The notes: generated from the sequence alone by a model not told the origin. Shown: positions 43,610 through 52,591, counted from the stretch's first letter. The stretch is 64,000 bases of DNA from Streptomyces sp. HUAS YS2 (GCF_033343995.1 NZ_CP137573.1:2108001-2172000), one strand, 5' to 3'. A program made the numbers and translations.

Positions 43610-45334
43610 ATGACCTCATCCGCCTCCGCCGCCGCGGCCACCGGTGCGCGGCGCCGTCGGCTGGGCTGGCCGCGGCGGATGTTCGCGCAGGTCCTGCTCA
43701 TGCAGCTGGCCATCGCGACCGGCGTGACCGTGCTGGCCACCGGGCTGTTCCTGGCCCCGCTCAGCGCCCAGCTGGACGACCAGGCGATGCGCCGCGCGCT
43801 CGCCATCGCCGAGACCACCGCGTCCCCGCGCACCGCCGCCGAGCTGGTCGGGACGCCGCCCCGCGCGGACGGGCCGGTGCAGGCGGAGGCCGAGCGGATC
43901 CGGCGGACGACCGGCGCCGAGTACGTCGTCGTGATGGACACCCGAGGCGTGCGGTGGTCGCACACCGACCCCGCGCAGATCGGCAAGGTCGTCTCCACGG
44001 ACCCGAGCGCCGCGCTGGCGGGCCACGAGGTCATGGAGATCGACAGCGGCACCCTGGGCCGCTCCGCACGCGGCAAGGCCCCGTTGCGCGACGCCGGCGG
44101 GGACATCGTGGGCGCCGTCTCCGTTGGCATCGAGTACGACAGCGTGCGGGACCGTCTGCTGGCCGCGATCCCCGGGCTGCTCGCGTACGCGGGCGGCGCG
44201 CTGGCCGTGGGCGCGCTCGCCGCCTACCTGATCTCCCGCCGCCTCCAGCGGCAGACCCGTGACCTGGCGTTCTCCGACATCGCCGCGCTGCTCGCCGAGC
44301 GCGAGGCGATGCTGCACGGCATCCGCGAGGGCGTCGTCGCGCTCGACAGGGCGGGCCGGATCCGGCTGGTCAACGACGAGGCACAGCGGCTGCTCGGCGT
44401 CGGCCCGGAGGCGGCCGGGCGGCCGCTGGAGGAGGTGCTCGGCGCCGGCCGGACCGCCGAGGTGCTGGCCGGCCGGGTCACCGGCCGGGACCTGGTGACC
44501 GTGCGCGGCCACCGCGTGCTCGTGGCCAACCGGATGCCCACGGACGACGGCGGCGCCGTCGCCACCCTGCGCGACCGCACCGAGCTGGAGCGGCTCGGCC
44601 GCGAGCTGGACTCCACCCGGGGCCTGATCGACGCCCTGCGCGCCCAGGACCACGAGCACGCCAACCGGATGCACACCCTGCTCGGGCTGCTGGAGCTGGA
44701 GATGCACGACGAGGCGGTCGAGTTCGTCACGGAGGTGGTCGGCGTCCACCGGGCCACCGCCGAGCAGGTGACGGAGCGGGTCCACGATCCGCTGGTCGCC
44801 GCGCTCCTGGTCGGCAAGGCCACCGTGGCCGCCGAGCGGGGCGTCTCGCTCCGGATCGCGGCCGACAGTCTGCTGCCGGACCGCGTGGTCGACCCGCGCG
44901 AGCTCGTCACCGTCGTCGGCAACCTCGTCGACAACGCCCTGGACGCGGCCGCCGGTACCGCAGACGCCCGGATCGAGGTCGCGCTTCACGCGGAGGGCCG
45001 TGCGGCGGTGCTGCGGGTCACGGACAGCGGCCCGGGTGTCCCGGACGCGCACCGCGAGCTGATCTTCACCGAGGGCTGGACGACCAAGGAACCCCCGTCG
45101 CACGGCAAGCGCGGCCTGGGGCTGCCGCTGGTGCGCCGGCTGGCCGAGCGGCGGGGCGGCAGCGCCCGCGTGGGCGCGGCGGCCGACGGCGGCGCCGAGT
45201 TCACCGTCGTCCTGCCGGAGGCCCTCACGGACGCGCCCGAGGCGCCGGGCGAGGACCCTGCGGCTCCCGGCGTGGTGACCGCGGTCGTCACGCAGGCCGG
45301 CACCGTGGTCGGCACGGCGGAGGAGGCCCGGTGA
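43610..45334 (+). CDS. CitA/DcuS-type sensor histidine kinase
   Basis: A 574-residue kinase. TM1 (about 25-50), a PAS-like extracellular sensor (about 51-185) with the family segment VVVMDTRGVRWSHTDP, TM2 (about 187-210), a cytoplasmic PAS (about 225-325), a dimerisation region with QDHEHANRMHTLLGL holding the phosphorylated His, and a HATPase domain with DSGPGVP and KRGLGLPLVRR. This architecture matches sensors of C4-dicarboxylates or citrate. The ligand is not known. Its stop overlaps the regulator start, so the pair is coupled, and a symporter unit lies convergent next door. Confidence 0.93.
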   Translation: MTSSASAAAATGARRRRLGWPRRMFAQVLLMQLAIATGVTVLATGLFLAPLSAQLDDQAMRRALAIAETTASPRTAAELVGTPPRADGPVQAEAERIRRTTGAEYVVVMDTRGVRWSHTDPAQIGKVVSTDPSAALAGHEVMEIDSGTLGRSARGKAPLRDAGGDIVGAVSVGIEYDSVRDRLLAAIPGLLAYAGGALAVGALAAYLISRRLQRQTRDLAFSDIAALLAEREAMLHGIREGVVALDRAGRIRLVNDEAQRLLGVGPEAAGRPLEEVLGAGRTAEVLAGRVTGRDLVTVRGHRVLVANRMPTDDGGAVATLRDRTELERLGRELDSTRGLIDALRAQDHEHANRMHTLLGLLELEMHDEAVEFVTEVVGVHRATAEQVTERVHDPLVAALLVGKATVAAERGVSLRIAADSLLPDRVVDPRELVTVVGNLVDNALDAAAGTADARIEVALHAEGRAAVLRVTDSGPGVPDAHRELIFTEGWTTKEPPSHGKRGLGLPLVRRLAERRGGSARVGAAADGGAEFTVVLPEALTDAPEAPGEDPAAPGVVTAVVTQAGTVVGTAEEAR

Positions 45335-46011
45335 TCGAGGTCCTGGTCGTCGACGACGACGTGCGCGTCGCGCGGATCAACGCCGCGTACGTGGAGAAGG
45401 TTCCCGGTTTCCACGTCGCCGGGAGCGCCCACTCGGCCGCCGAGGCGCTCGCCCGTCTCGACGACACTCCGGTGGACCTGATCCTCCTCGACCACTACCT
45501 GCCGGACGGGAACGGCCTGGACGTGGTCCGTGAACTGCGCGGTCACGGCCGCCACACCGACGTGATCATGGTGACGGCCGCCCGTGACGTGGCCACCGTC
45601 CAGGCGGCGATGCGCCACGGCGCGCTGCAGTACATGGTCAAGCCGTTCACCTTCGCGGGGCTGCGCGCCCGGCTGGAGGCGTACGCGGGGCTGCGCCGCA
45701 CCCTGGACGGCGGCGGCGAGGCGGAACAGGCCGAGGTGGACCGGATCTTCGGGGCCCTGTCGGCCGGGTCGACCGCCCCCGAGCTGCCCAAGGGGCACTC
45801 GCCGACGACCGCCGAACTGGTCCGTCAGGTACTGCTGTCCGCCGACGGGGCGCTGTCCACGCAGGACATCGCCGAGCGGGCGGGGGTGAGCCGGCAGACC
45901 GCGCAGCGCTACCTCAAGCTCCTGGAGCGCTCGGGCCGCGTACGGCTGTCGCTCAGGTACGGGGAGACGGGCCGGCCCGAGCACCGGTACGTCTGGGTCG
46001 CGTCCGCCTGA
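45331..46011 (+). CDS. CitB/DcuR-type response regulator
   Basis: A 226-residue partner of the preceding kinase, starting at a GTG overlapping its stop. The receiver (1-118) has D8/D9/D10, phospho-acceptor D54 in ILLDHYLPDG and the Lys in MVKPFTF. The C-terminal half contains a helix-turn-helix (STQDIAERAGVSRQTAQRYLKLLE) of the kind found in this family. It probably regulates a carboxylate-uptake gene. The convergent symporter gene is a candidate but its promoter lies about 2 kb away, so this is inference. Confidence 0.92.
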   Translation: MIEVLVVDDDVRVARINAAYVEKVPGFHVAGSAHSAAEALARLDDTPVDLILLDHYLPDGNGLDVVRELRGHGRHTDVIMVTAARDVATVQAAMRHGALQYMVKPFTFAGLRARLEAYAGLRRTLDGGGEAEQAEVDRIFGALSAGSTAPELPKGHSPTTAELVRQVLLSADGALSTQDIAERAGVSRQTAQRYLKLLERSGRVRLSLRYGETGRPEHRYVWVASA

Positions 46012-46059
46012 GCCACGTCCGAGGTGCGTGCCCCCGAGGCCGTGCGCGGTCCGCTGCCG

Positions 46060-47667
46060 TCAGACCGCGCCCGCCCCGGTGAGCGCCCGGACCTCGGTCT
46101 CCGCGTGCTTGGCCGCGTCCGGGGCCTCGGGCGAGGTGGCCGTACCGATCCAGCCGGCCAGGAAGCCCAGCGGGATCGAGACCAGCCCGGGGTTCTGCAG
46201 CGGGAAGACATGGAAGTCCACGCCGGGGAACAGTGCTTCGGGGCTGCCGGAGACGACCGGCGAGAGCACCACGAGCAGCACGGCCGGGACCAGCCCTCCG
46301 TACACGGACCAGACCGCGCCGCGCGTGGTGAAGTTCCGCCAGAACAGCGAGTACAGCAGCACCGGCAGGTTCGCGGAGGCGGCCACCGCGAAGGCGAGGC
46401 CGACCAGGAACGCCACATTGAGGTCGCGGGCGAGCAGCCCCAGGCCGATCGCGGCCACGCCGATCCCGGCCGCCGCGGCCCGCGCGACCGCGACCTCGCT
46501 GTACGGCTTCTTCCCGGCGTGGTTGCCCCGGCGGCGGCGCAGCGTCGCGTACAGGTCGTGGGCGACGGAGGCGGACGAGGCCAGGGTGATGCCCGCGACG
46601 ACGGCGAGGATCGTCGCGAAGGCGACCGCGGCGACGATCGCGAAGAGTACGGTGCCGCCGGTGGAGCCCGCGCCGCCGCCGAGATCGAGCGCGAGCAGCG
46701 GCACGGCGGTGTTGCCCGCGGCGTTCGACGCGCGGACGGCGTCGGGGCCGATGATCGCGGCGGCGCCGAAGCCGAGGACGATCGTCATCAGGTAGAAGCT
46801 GCCGATCAGGCCGATCGACCAGACGACCGAGCGGCGGGCCGCGGCAGCGGTCGGCACGGTGTAGAAGCGGGACAGGATGTGCGGCAGGCCGGCGGTGCCG
46901 AGCACGAGGGCCAGCCCGAGGCTGATGAAGTCGAGCTTCGCCGTCCAGTCGCCTCCGTAGCGCAGGCCCGGTCCGAGGAAGTCCCTTCCGTGGCCGCTGC
47001 GTTCGGCGGCGGTGAGGAGCAGCTGCCCGAAGTCGCCGTGGAAGCGGACCAGGACGAGCACGGTCAGCGCGACCGAGCCCGCCATGAGGAGAACGGCCTT
47101 GACGATCTGGATCCAGGTGGTGGCGCGCATCCCACCGAGGGACACGTAGATCACCATGAGCGCGCCGACGCCGATCACGGTCCAGGAGCGGGCGGCGCCG
47201 CTGGTGCCACCTAGCAGCAGGGCGACCAGGCTGCCCGCGCCGACCATCTGCGCCACCAGGTAGAGCACCGACACGGTGACGGAGGACGTGCCGGCGGCGA
47301 TGCGTACGGGCCGCTCGGCCATGCGGGCGGCGACGACGTCGGCGAGGGTGAACCGGCCGCAGTTGCGGACGAGTTCGGCGACCAGCAGCAGTACGACCAG
47401 CCAGGCGACCAGGAAGCCGACGGAGTAGAGCATGCCGTCGTAGCCGAAGAGGGCGATCAGGCCGGAGATGCCGAGGAAGGACGCCGCGGACATGTAGTCG
47501 CCGGCGATGGCGAATCCGTTCTCCATGGGCGAGAACAGCCGTCCGCCCGCGTAGAACTCCTCCGCCGAGCCGCGCCGGTTCCGGCTCACCCAGGTGGTGA
47601 TGGCCAGGGTGACCGCGATGAAAGCGCTGAACAGCACCAGCGCCAGGGTCTGATGGGAACCGCTCAC
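46060..47667 (-). CDS. Sodium:solute symporter, acetate permease (ActP) type
   Basis: A 535-residue SSS-family transporter with about 13 hydrophobic helices. The segment GRLFSPMENGFAIAGDYMSAASFLG (in parts GGRLFSPMENG and DYMSAASFLG) and TIWIQ-like TTWIQIVKA match the acetate/glycolate permease group. It probably imports a short monocarboxylate with Na+ or H+. The GTG at 47667 overlaps the stop of the DUF485 gene, the usual pairing for this transporter class. It is convergent with the CitB-type regulator. Confidence 0.92.
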   Translation of the reverse strand: MSGSHQTLALVLFSAFIAVTLAITTWVSRNRRGSAEEFYAGGRLFSPMENGFAIAGDYMSAASFLGISGLIALFGYDGMLYSVGFLVAWLVVLLLVAELVRNCGRFTLADVVAARMAERPVRIAAGTSSVTVSVLYLVAQMVGAGSLVALLLGGTSGAARSWTVIGVGALMVIYVSLGGMRATTWIQIVKAVLLMAGSVALTVLVLVRFHGDFGQLLLTAAERSGHGRDFLGPGLRYGGDWTAKLDFISLGLALVLGTAGLPHILSRFYTVPTAAAARRSVVWSIGLIGSFYLMTIVLGFGAAAIIGPDAVRASNAAGNTAVPLLALDLGGGAGSTGGTVLFAIVAAVAFATILAVVAGITLASSASVAHDLYATLRRRRGNHAGKKPYSEVAVARAAAAGIGVAAIGLGLLARDLNVAFLVGLAFAVAASANLPVLLYSLFWRNFTTRGAVWSVYGGLVPAVLLVVLSPVVSGSPEALFPGVDFHVFPLQNPGLVSIPLGFLAGWIGTATSPEAPDAAKHAETEVRALTGAGAV

Positions 47668-48203
47668 GACGCCGTCCCCCGTACCGTCCCCTGCGTCGTG
47701 CCGGGCTGCGTGCCCGGCGTCGCCCCGTGCGCCATCCCTCGTGTCATCTCTTGGGTGTCCCAGCGCAGTTCGAGCGCCGCCGGGTCCCGGCGCAGCCGGG
47801 CGTGCCGGGCGTACGCCCAGGTCAGCAGGAAGGTGCTGAGGAACTGGCCGAGTCCGGCGACCATCGCCACGTTCACCGCGCCGACGACGGGCCGGGCCAT
47901 CAGGTCCGGGGCCACGGTGGCCGCGACGACGTAGGCGAAGTACCAGACCAGGAAGGCGACGGCGGCCGGGAAGACGAACCGCCGGTAGCGGCCGCGCACT
48001 TCCTGGAAGGCGGCGCTGCGCTGCACTTCCAGGTAGATGTCGGCGGCGGTGCGGACGTGCTGCCGCGGCACTCGCCCGGGCGGCCCGGCGGCCTCGTCCG
48101 GAGCGGCCGTGGCGGCCGGCTCTCCCCATCCGGACGCGAGCGCGTCGTACCAGGGATCGTCGATCCGCCCCTCCGGGACGCTCGGCCCTTCCTGCTTCTC
48201 CAC
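47664..48203 (-). CDS. DUF485 membrane protein, partner of the acetate-type symporter
   Basis: A 179-residue protein with a long polar N-terminus (1-75) and the conserved DUF485 core: an F..RR motif (YRRFVFPAAVAFLVWYF) and two helices (about 90-115 and 125-150). The C-terminus is a Thr/Gly-rich repeat-like tail (GATPGTQPGTTQGTVRGTAS region). DUF485 genes nearly always precede actP-like genes. The GTG at 48203 is chosen with AAGGAG 9 bases upstream. Confidence 0.87.
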   Translation of the reverse strand: MEKQEGPSVPEGRIDDPWYDALASGWGEPAATAAPDEAAGPPGRVPRQHVRTAADIYLEVQRSAAFQEVRGRYRRFVFPAAVAFLVWYFAYVVAATVAPDLMARPVVGAVNVAMVAGLGQFLSTFLLTWAYARHARLRRDPAALELRWDTQEMTRGMAHGATPGTQPGTTQGTVRGTAS

Positions 48204-48301
48204 CGGTGAACTCTCCTTGTCAGCGAACCGTTTCGGCCGCGTGCCCAAGGATGGACAGAGCGGGAAGATCTCGGACTCTTCTCCCCTCTCACTTCACCCC
48301 A

Positions 48302-48330
48302 TCAGGTGACGGAATCCCGGGGTCACCTGA
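48302..48330. repeat. Inverted repeat overlapping the end of the LuxR remnant
   Basis: A perfect 9-bp inverted repeat TCAGGTGAC ... GTCACCTGA (48302-48310 and 48322-48330) with an 11-base spacer. It spans the stop codon of the regulator remnant and may be its old terminator or an operator in front of the DUF485 gene. Confidence 0.55.
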
Positions 48331-48627
48331 CAATCCCGCGCTGATGCGCATATCGGACCGCCTGGGCGCGATCGCGCACCCCGGTCTTGGCGAAGAGGTT
48401 GTTGATGTGGGTCTTCACGGTCGCCGTGGAGATGCGCAGCCGCCCGGCGATCTCCTGGTTGGAAAGTCCGCCGGAGGTCCCCGACTGGGTCATGAGCTGT
48501 TCCAGCAGGCGGCGCTGCCGCAGAGCGGGAAAGAGCGACTCGTCGTCGGCGTACGTGGTGAGCACGACGACCTCGGTGCCGGGGTGCTCGGCGCGGATAC
48601 GCCGGATGGCCTCCACGCCGTCCCGTC
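48323..48627 (-). pseudogene. Remnant of a NarL/LuxR-type response regulator
   Basis: About 100 codons remain in one frame. They read, in order: receiver segment DGVEAIRRIRAEHPG, VVVLTTYADDESLFPALR, a linker fragment QRRLLEQLM, and the C-terminal HTH LSNQEIAGRLRIS then TVKTHINNLFAKTG. The phospho-acceptor part, roughly 35-40 residues after FPALR (including the Lys region) and about 20 residues before LSNQ are missing compared with intact members of this family. No start with a ribosome-binding site is visible. No partner histidine kinase is present. The gene appears to have decayed by deletions that happened to keep frame. Confidence 0.85.
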
Positions 48628-48667
48628 CACCTGGGGATGGACCTTGCGGCTCCACCCCCAGGTGGAC
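48625..48667 (-). terminator. Probable terminator of parE
   Basis: GTCCACCTGGGG (48625-48636) and CCCCAGGTGGAC (48656-48667) form a perfect 12-bp stem with a 19-base loop, about 50 bases after the parE stop. It abuts the broken 5' end of the LuxR remnant. Confidence 0.65.
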
Positions 48668-48687
48668 GGGGTCGACGGAGGACGGAC

Positions 48688-48732
48688 GCGGGCGTCGACG
48701 ACCCGGGCGTCGACGACTCAGGCGTCGATGCG
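48688..48732. repeat. Three 15-bp tandem repeats across the parE stop codon
   Basis: Units 48688-48702 (GCGGGCGTCGACGAC), 48703-48717 (CCGGGCGTCGACGAC) and 48718-48732 (TCAGGCGTCGATGCG) repeat with a 15-base period. The third unit carries the parE stop and last codons; the other two lie just downstream and look like duplications of the gene end. Confidence 0.8.
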
Positions 48733-50835
48733 CGAACGGTCGAGGGTCGCCGCGGAGCTGGTGATGAACTCCTTGCGGGGTGCCACGTCGTTGCCCATGA
48801 GCAGGTCGAAGATCTGCTCGGCCGAGTCCAGATCGCCGATGTTGATCCGGCGCAGGGTGCGGTGCCGGGGGTCCATCGTGGTCTCCGCCAGCTGGTCCGC
48901 GTCCATCTCGCCGAGACCCTTGTAGCGCTGGATGGCGTCCTTGTAGCGGACGTTCTTGCGCTGGAACTCGAGCAGGGTCTGCCGCAGCTCGTTGTCCGAG
49001 TACGTGTACACGTACTTGTCCTGGCCCTTCTTGGGCTGGACCAGCTCGATGCGGTGCAGCGGCGGGACGGCCGCGAAGACGCGCCCGGCCTCCACCATGG
49101 GCCGCATGTAGCGCTGGAACAGGGTCAGCAGCAGGCAGCGGATGTGCGCACCGTCGACATCGGCGTCGACGAGGAGCACGATCTTGCCGTAGCGGGCGGC
49201 GTCGATGTCGAAGGTGCGGCCGGAACCCGCTCCTATGACCTGGATGATCGCGCCGCACTCGGCGTTCTTCAGCATGTCCGAGACGGACGACTTCTGAACG
49301 TTGAGGATCTTGCCGCGGATCGGCAGCAGGGCCTGGAACTCGCTGTTCCGGGCGAGCTTGGCGGTGCCGAGCGCGGAGTCTCCCTCGACGATGAAGAGCT
49401 CACTGCGCTCCACGTCGTCGCTGCGGCAGTCCGCGAGCTTGGCGGGCAGCGAGGAGGACTCCAGCGCGGTCTTCCGGCGCTGGGCGTCCTTGTGCTGGCG
49501 CGCCGCGATCCGCGTGCGAGCGGCCGCCACGGCCTTCTCCAGGACGGCCCGGGCCTGCGCCTTGGCGTCGCGCTTGGTGGACGTCAGGAAGGCCTTCAGC
49601 TCCTTGGCGACCACGTTGGCGACGATCCGCCGGGCGGCCGAGGTGCCGAGCACCTCCTTGGTCTGGCCCTCGAACTGCGGCTCGGCGAGCCGTACGGTCA
49701 CGACGGCGGTGAGGCCCTCCAGGGCGTCGTCCTTGACGATGTCGTCCTCGGCGACGCGCAGCATCTTGGCCGAGCGCAGCACCTCGTTGACCGTCTTGGT
49801 GATCGCCTGCTCGAAGCCGGAGACGTGCGTGCCGCCCTTGGGCGTCGCGATGATGTTCACGAACGACCGCACCGTGGTGTCGTACCCGGTGCCCCAGCGC
49901 AGCGCGACGTCCACGCCGAGTTCACGGGTGACCTCGGTGGGCGTCATGTGCCCCCGGTCGTCGAGGACCGGAACGGTCTCCTTGAAGGTGCCCTGGCCGC
50001 TCAGCCGCAGCACGTCGCAGACGGCCTTGTCCTGGGCGAGGTACTCGCAGAACTCGCTGATGCCGCCGTCGAAGCGGAACGTCTCCTCGCTCTTGCCCAC
50101 GCCGTCCAGGTCGCGCTCGTCGCGGACCACGATGGTCAGGCCGGGCACCAGGAAGGCGGTCTGGCGGGCGCGCTGGTGCAGCGTCTCCAGGTTGAGCTTG
50201 GCTTCCTTGAGGAAGATCTGCCGGTCCGCCCAGTAGCGCGTCCGGGTACCGGTGCGGGTCTTGGGGATGCGCTTGCCCTTCAGCAGCCCGTTCGCCGGGT
50301 CGAAGGGGCTGTCGGGGCCCTGCTCGGTGAAGATGCCCGGGACGCCGCGGCGGAAACTGATCGAGTGCGTGGCGCCGTTGCGGTCCACCTCGATGTCGCA
50401 CCGGGCCGAGAGGGCGTTCACGACGGAGGCACCCACGCCGTGCAGACCTCCGGAGGCCGCGTACGAGCCGCCGCCGAACTTTCCGCCGGCGTGCAGCTTG
50501 GTCATGACGACCTCGACGCCGGAGAGCCCGGTCTTGGGCTCGACGTCGACGGGGATGCCACGGCCGTTGTCCCGGACCTCGACGGACCCGTCGTCGTGCA
50601 GCACGACGTCGATGTGGTCGCAGTAGCCGCCGAGCGCCTCGTCGACGGAGTTGTCGATGATCTCCCAGAGGCAGTGCATCAGACCGCGACTGTCGGTGGA
50701 CCCGATGTACATACCGGGGCGCTTGCGGACCGCTTCGAGCCCTTCGAGTACGAGCAGGTGCCGCGCGGTGTAGTTGGAACCGTCACGGTCTGCGGTCAGC
50801 AGCGCACTGGACGGCACGGACGTCTCGGCGGTCAC
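48718..50835 (-). CDS. parE: DNA topoisomerase IV subunit B
   Basis: A 705-residue ATPase subunit of the type IIA topoisomerase. The GHKL ATPase domain (about 15-235) has EIIDNSVDEA, DNGRGIPV and GLHGVGASVVNALS. The transducer follows, then the TOPRIM domain with IVEGDSALG and DADVDGAHIRCL, and the C-terminal TIGDLDSAE-like end. It works with ParC, encoded 6 kb away in the opposite direction, and is clearly separate from GyrB by its content. The GTG at 50835 has GAGGAG 9 bases upstream. The 3' end carries tandem repeats. Confidence 0.94.
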   Translation of the reverse strand: MTAETSVPSSALLTADRDGSNYTARHLLVLEGLEAVRKRPGMYIGSTDSRGLMHCLWEIIDNSVDEALGGYCDHIDVVLHDDGSVEVRDNGRGIPVDVEPKTGLSGVEVVMTKLHAGGKFGGGSYAASGGLHGVGASVVNALSARCDIEVDRNGATHSISFRRGVPGIFTEQGPDSPFDPANGLLKGKRIPKTRTGTRTRYWADRQIFLKEAKLNLETLHQRARQTAFLVPGLTIVVRDERDLDGVGKSEETFRFDGGISEFCEYLAQDKAVCDVLRLSGQGTFKETVPVLDDRGHMTPTEVTRELGVDVALRWGTGYDTTVRSFVNIIATPKGGTHVSGFEQAITKTVNEVLRSAKMLRVAEDDIVKDDALEGLTAVVTVRLAEPQFEGQTKEVLGTSAARRIVANVVAKELKAFLTSTKRDAKAQARAVLEKAVAAARTRIAARQHKDAQRRKTALESSSLPAKLADCRSDDVERSELFIVEGDSALGTAKLARNSEFQALLPIRGKILNVQKSSVSDMLKNAECGAIIQVIGAGSGRTFDIDAARYGKIVLLVDADVDGAHIRCLLLTLFQRYMRPMVEAGRVFAAVPPLHRIELVQPKKGQDKYVYTYSDNELRQTLLEFQRKNVRYKDAIQRYKGLGEMDADQLAETTMDPRHRTLRRINIGDLDSAEQIFDLLMGNDVAPRKEFITSSAATLDRSRIDA

Positions 50836-51271
50836 GCGGTTCGCTCCTCGCTGAATTTGAATCTGGCCCTGTGGGGGTAAAGGCCCCGGCGTCGGTCGCC
50901 GGTCAGAGGGTACCGAGGCCTGGTAGAGCCGTTGTCACGCCACCCTCGTGATTTCCCATGCTAGTCCAGAGTCGTATGCGTGTTCGATCCCTCGAAGGGG
51001 TGACGTGAACATCACGTTCCCTTCCAGGCATGAACCATTTAGGCTCCGGGCACGTCCTCATGAACAACCGGCAACCCCGCCGGGAGGACCGATCGACACA
51101 CAGCAATGCGAAACCCGTAGAGCGACGCAATACGGCTCATTCGCCGCCAACCGGCAGCAGACAGCCACCTTGACCAAGAAATTTCGAGGAAAAGCCACGA
51201 GCGGGAACGTTTTCGGCCTGGTTGGATGTTGACCCTGGTACGACAGCTCGTCGAGCTAGAGAAGAGGCGAC
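50836..51271. other. Intergenic region between divergent parE and DUF7455 genes
   Basis: About 436 bases without a supported gene. Close to the DUF7455 start, GGGAAC (51203-51208), 19 bases, then GTTG (51228-51231) loosely resembles an ECF-type (SigR/SigE-like) promoter. The parE promoter must lie in the left half, but no clear elements were picked. Confidence 0.35.
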
Positions 51272-51502
51272 GTGACTACTGTTCTGACCCCCGCGAGCCC
51301 GCTGACGGCCGCTGACCGCTGCGACCGCTGCGGCGCCCAGGCATACCTGCGCGTCGTCCTGACCAGCGGCGGTGACTTGCTCTTCTGTGCCCACCACGGG
51401 CGCAAGTTCGAGCCGGAACTCAAGAAGATCGCCGCAGAGATACAGGACGAGACGGACCGGCTCACCGATGTGCCGGCCCACACGGTCGACGAGGACCGCT
51501 GA
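51272..51502 (+). CDS. DUF7455-type small Cys-containing protein
   Basis: A 76-residue acidic protein. It starts TTVLTPASPLTAADRCDRC and has CDRCGAQAYLRVVL followed by LLFCAHHGRKFEP, so two Cys and then Cys-His-His could hold one zinc. A helical C-terminus ends in a polar tail. It matches a small actinobacterial family found beside hrdB/sigA. The GTG start is preceded by GAAGAGG. A hairpin terminator follows. Function unknown. Confidence 0.87.
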   Translation: MTTVLTPASPLTAADRCDRCGAQAYLRVVLTSGGDLLFCAHHGRKFEPELKKIAAEIQDETDRLTDVPAHTVDEDR

Positions 51503-51544
51503 CGCCTCGCGTCCACGACGAGCAGAGCCGGTCGTGACCGGACG

Positions 51545-51584
51545 ACGGGCGGCTGCCCCCGCATTCCAGGGGGCGGCCGCCCGT
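51545..51584. terminator. Hairpin between DUF7455 and the trypsin gene
   Basis: An inverted repeat (51545-51560 and 51569-51584) with one mismatch lies between convergent stops. Confidence 0.75.
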
Positions 51585-51600
51585 ACTCGTGCCCGCGTCG

Positions 51601-52512
51601 TCATCGCGCGGCGGGCTTCCCGGCAGGGCGGGACGCCGGCTCCTTCGCCGGGCCGGGCGCGGGCTCCTTCGTCAGATCGGGCACCGGCTCCTTCGTGAGG
51701 TCGGGCGGCAGCACCGCGGAGATCCGGGTGTAGACCCCGGGGTTCGCCGCCTCCCCGCACCCGCTCCCCCACGACACCAGGCCGATCAGTCGGCCCATCG
51801 CCACCAGCGGCCCGCCACTGTCCCCCTGGCAGGCGTCCTTGCCGCCCAGCGGATCGCCCGCGCACAGCATGACCGCGGCCAGGTACTCGCCGTTCGCGTT
51901 GCCCGGGTAGGCCCGCTCGCAGGCCGCGTCCTCCAGCACCTGGACCCGCGCCGCGCGCAGTGACGAGGCGTACGTGCCGTTCCCCGTCGTGTCACCCCAG
52001 CCGTACACCGACGCGCCCGTGCCGGGCTTGTAGGCGGCGTCCCCCGCGCCGGCCGTGCCGATCACGTACGAGCTCGGCAGCGCGCTCCGCAGGGTCAGCA
52101 CGGCCAGGTCGCCCGCGTTCGTCGCCGGGTCGTACTCCGGGTTGACCCAGGTGCCGGAGATCCCGATCTCCTGACCGCCCTGGTCCGTCAGCTCCGTGCG
52201 CCCCGCGATCACCTTGAAGTCCGGCACGTCCTCCGGCGCCCCGCCCAGCACCTCACGGCCCAGGCAATGCGCCGCGGTGAGCACCCGCGTCGGCGCGACG
52301 ACCACGCCTCCGCAGAACTGCCCGGCCCGCGTACCTCCGAACCGGTCACGACTGGAGAGCGCCACGACCCACGGCGTGTCGGCGACCTCCACAGGCTCGC
52401 CCCCGACGATCACGCTGTCGGCGGCCACGGGCGCCGGGGCGGCCAGCACTCCGGCCGCCGCCGAGACAAGGCCGAGCACGCCGGTCATGGCACGAGCGAT
52501 GGGACGACGCAT
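51601..52512 (-). CDS. Secreted trypsin-like serine protease
   Basis: A 303-residue S1 family protease. A signal peptide (about 1-31) is followed by a very short propeptide and the activation-type N-terminus VIVGG. The triad is visible: His in LTAAHC, Asp in NAGDLAVL and Ser in GDSGGP. An Asp six residues before the Ser (DACQGDS) predicts cleavage after Arg/Lys. Six Cys suit three disulfides. After residue about 268 a Pro/Lys/Glu tail repeats the pattern DLTKEP, DLTKEP, GPAKEP, RPAGKP, which could anchor the enzyme in the wall. The gene stands between DUF7455 and hrdB. Confidence 0.93.
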   Translation of the reverse strand: MRRPIARAMTGVLGLVSAAAGVLAAPAPVAADSVIVGGEPVEVADTPWVVALSSRDRFGGTRAGQFCGGVVVAPTRVLTAAHCLGREVLGGAPEDVPDFKVIAGRTELTDQGGQEIGISGTWVNPEYDPATNAGDLAVLTLRSALPSSYVIGTAGAGDAAYKPGTGASVYGWGDTTGNGTYASSLRAARVQVLEDAACERAYPGNANGEYLAAVMLCAGDPLGGKDACQGDSGGPLVAMGRLIGLVSWGSGCGEAANPGVYTRISAVLPPDLTKEPVPDLTKEPAPGPAKEPASRPAGKPAAR

Positions 52513-52591
52513 GAAGGCTCCTGACTCTCCGGTGTTCTCGGTTCACCCAGAGTCGTGCAGCTACCCAGTCCACGCACCCCCGCACAACCGA

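Noticed and set aside
48628..49258. An N-terminal extension of the LuxR remnant running into parE
   Set aside because: The upstream codons are antisense-frame or shifted parE sequence and show no receiver homology.
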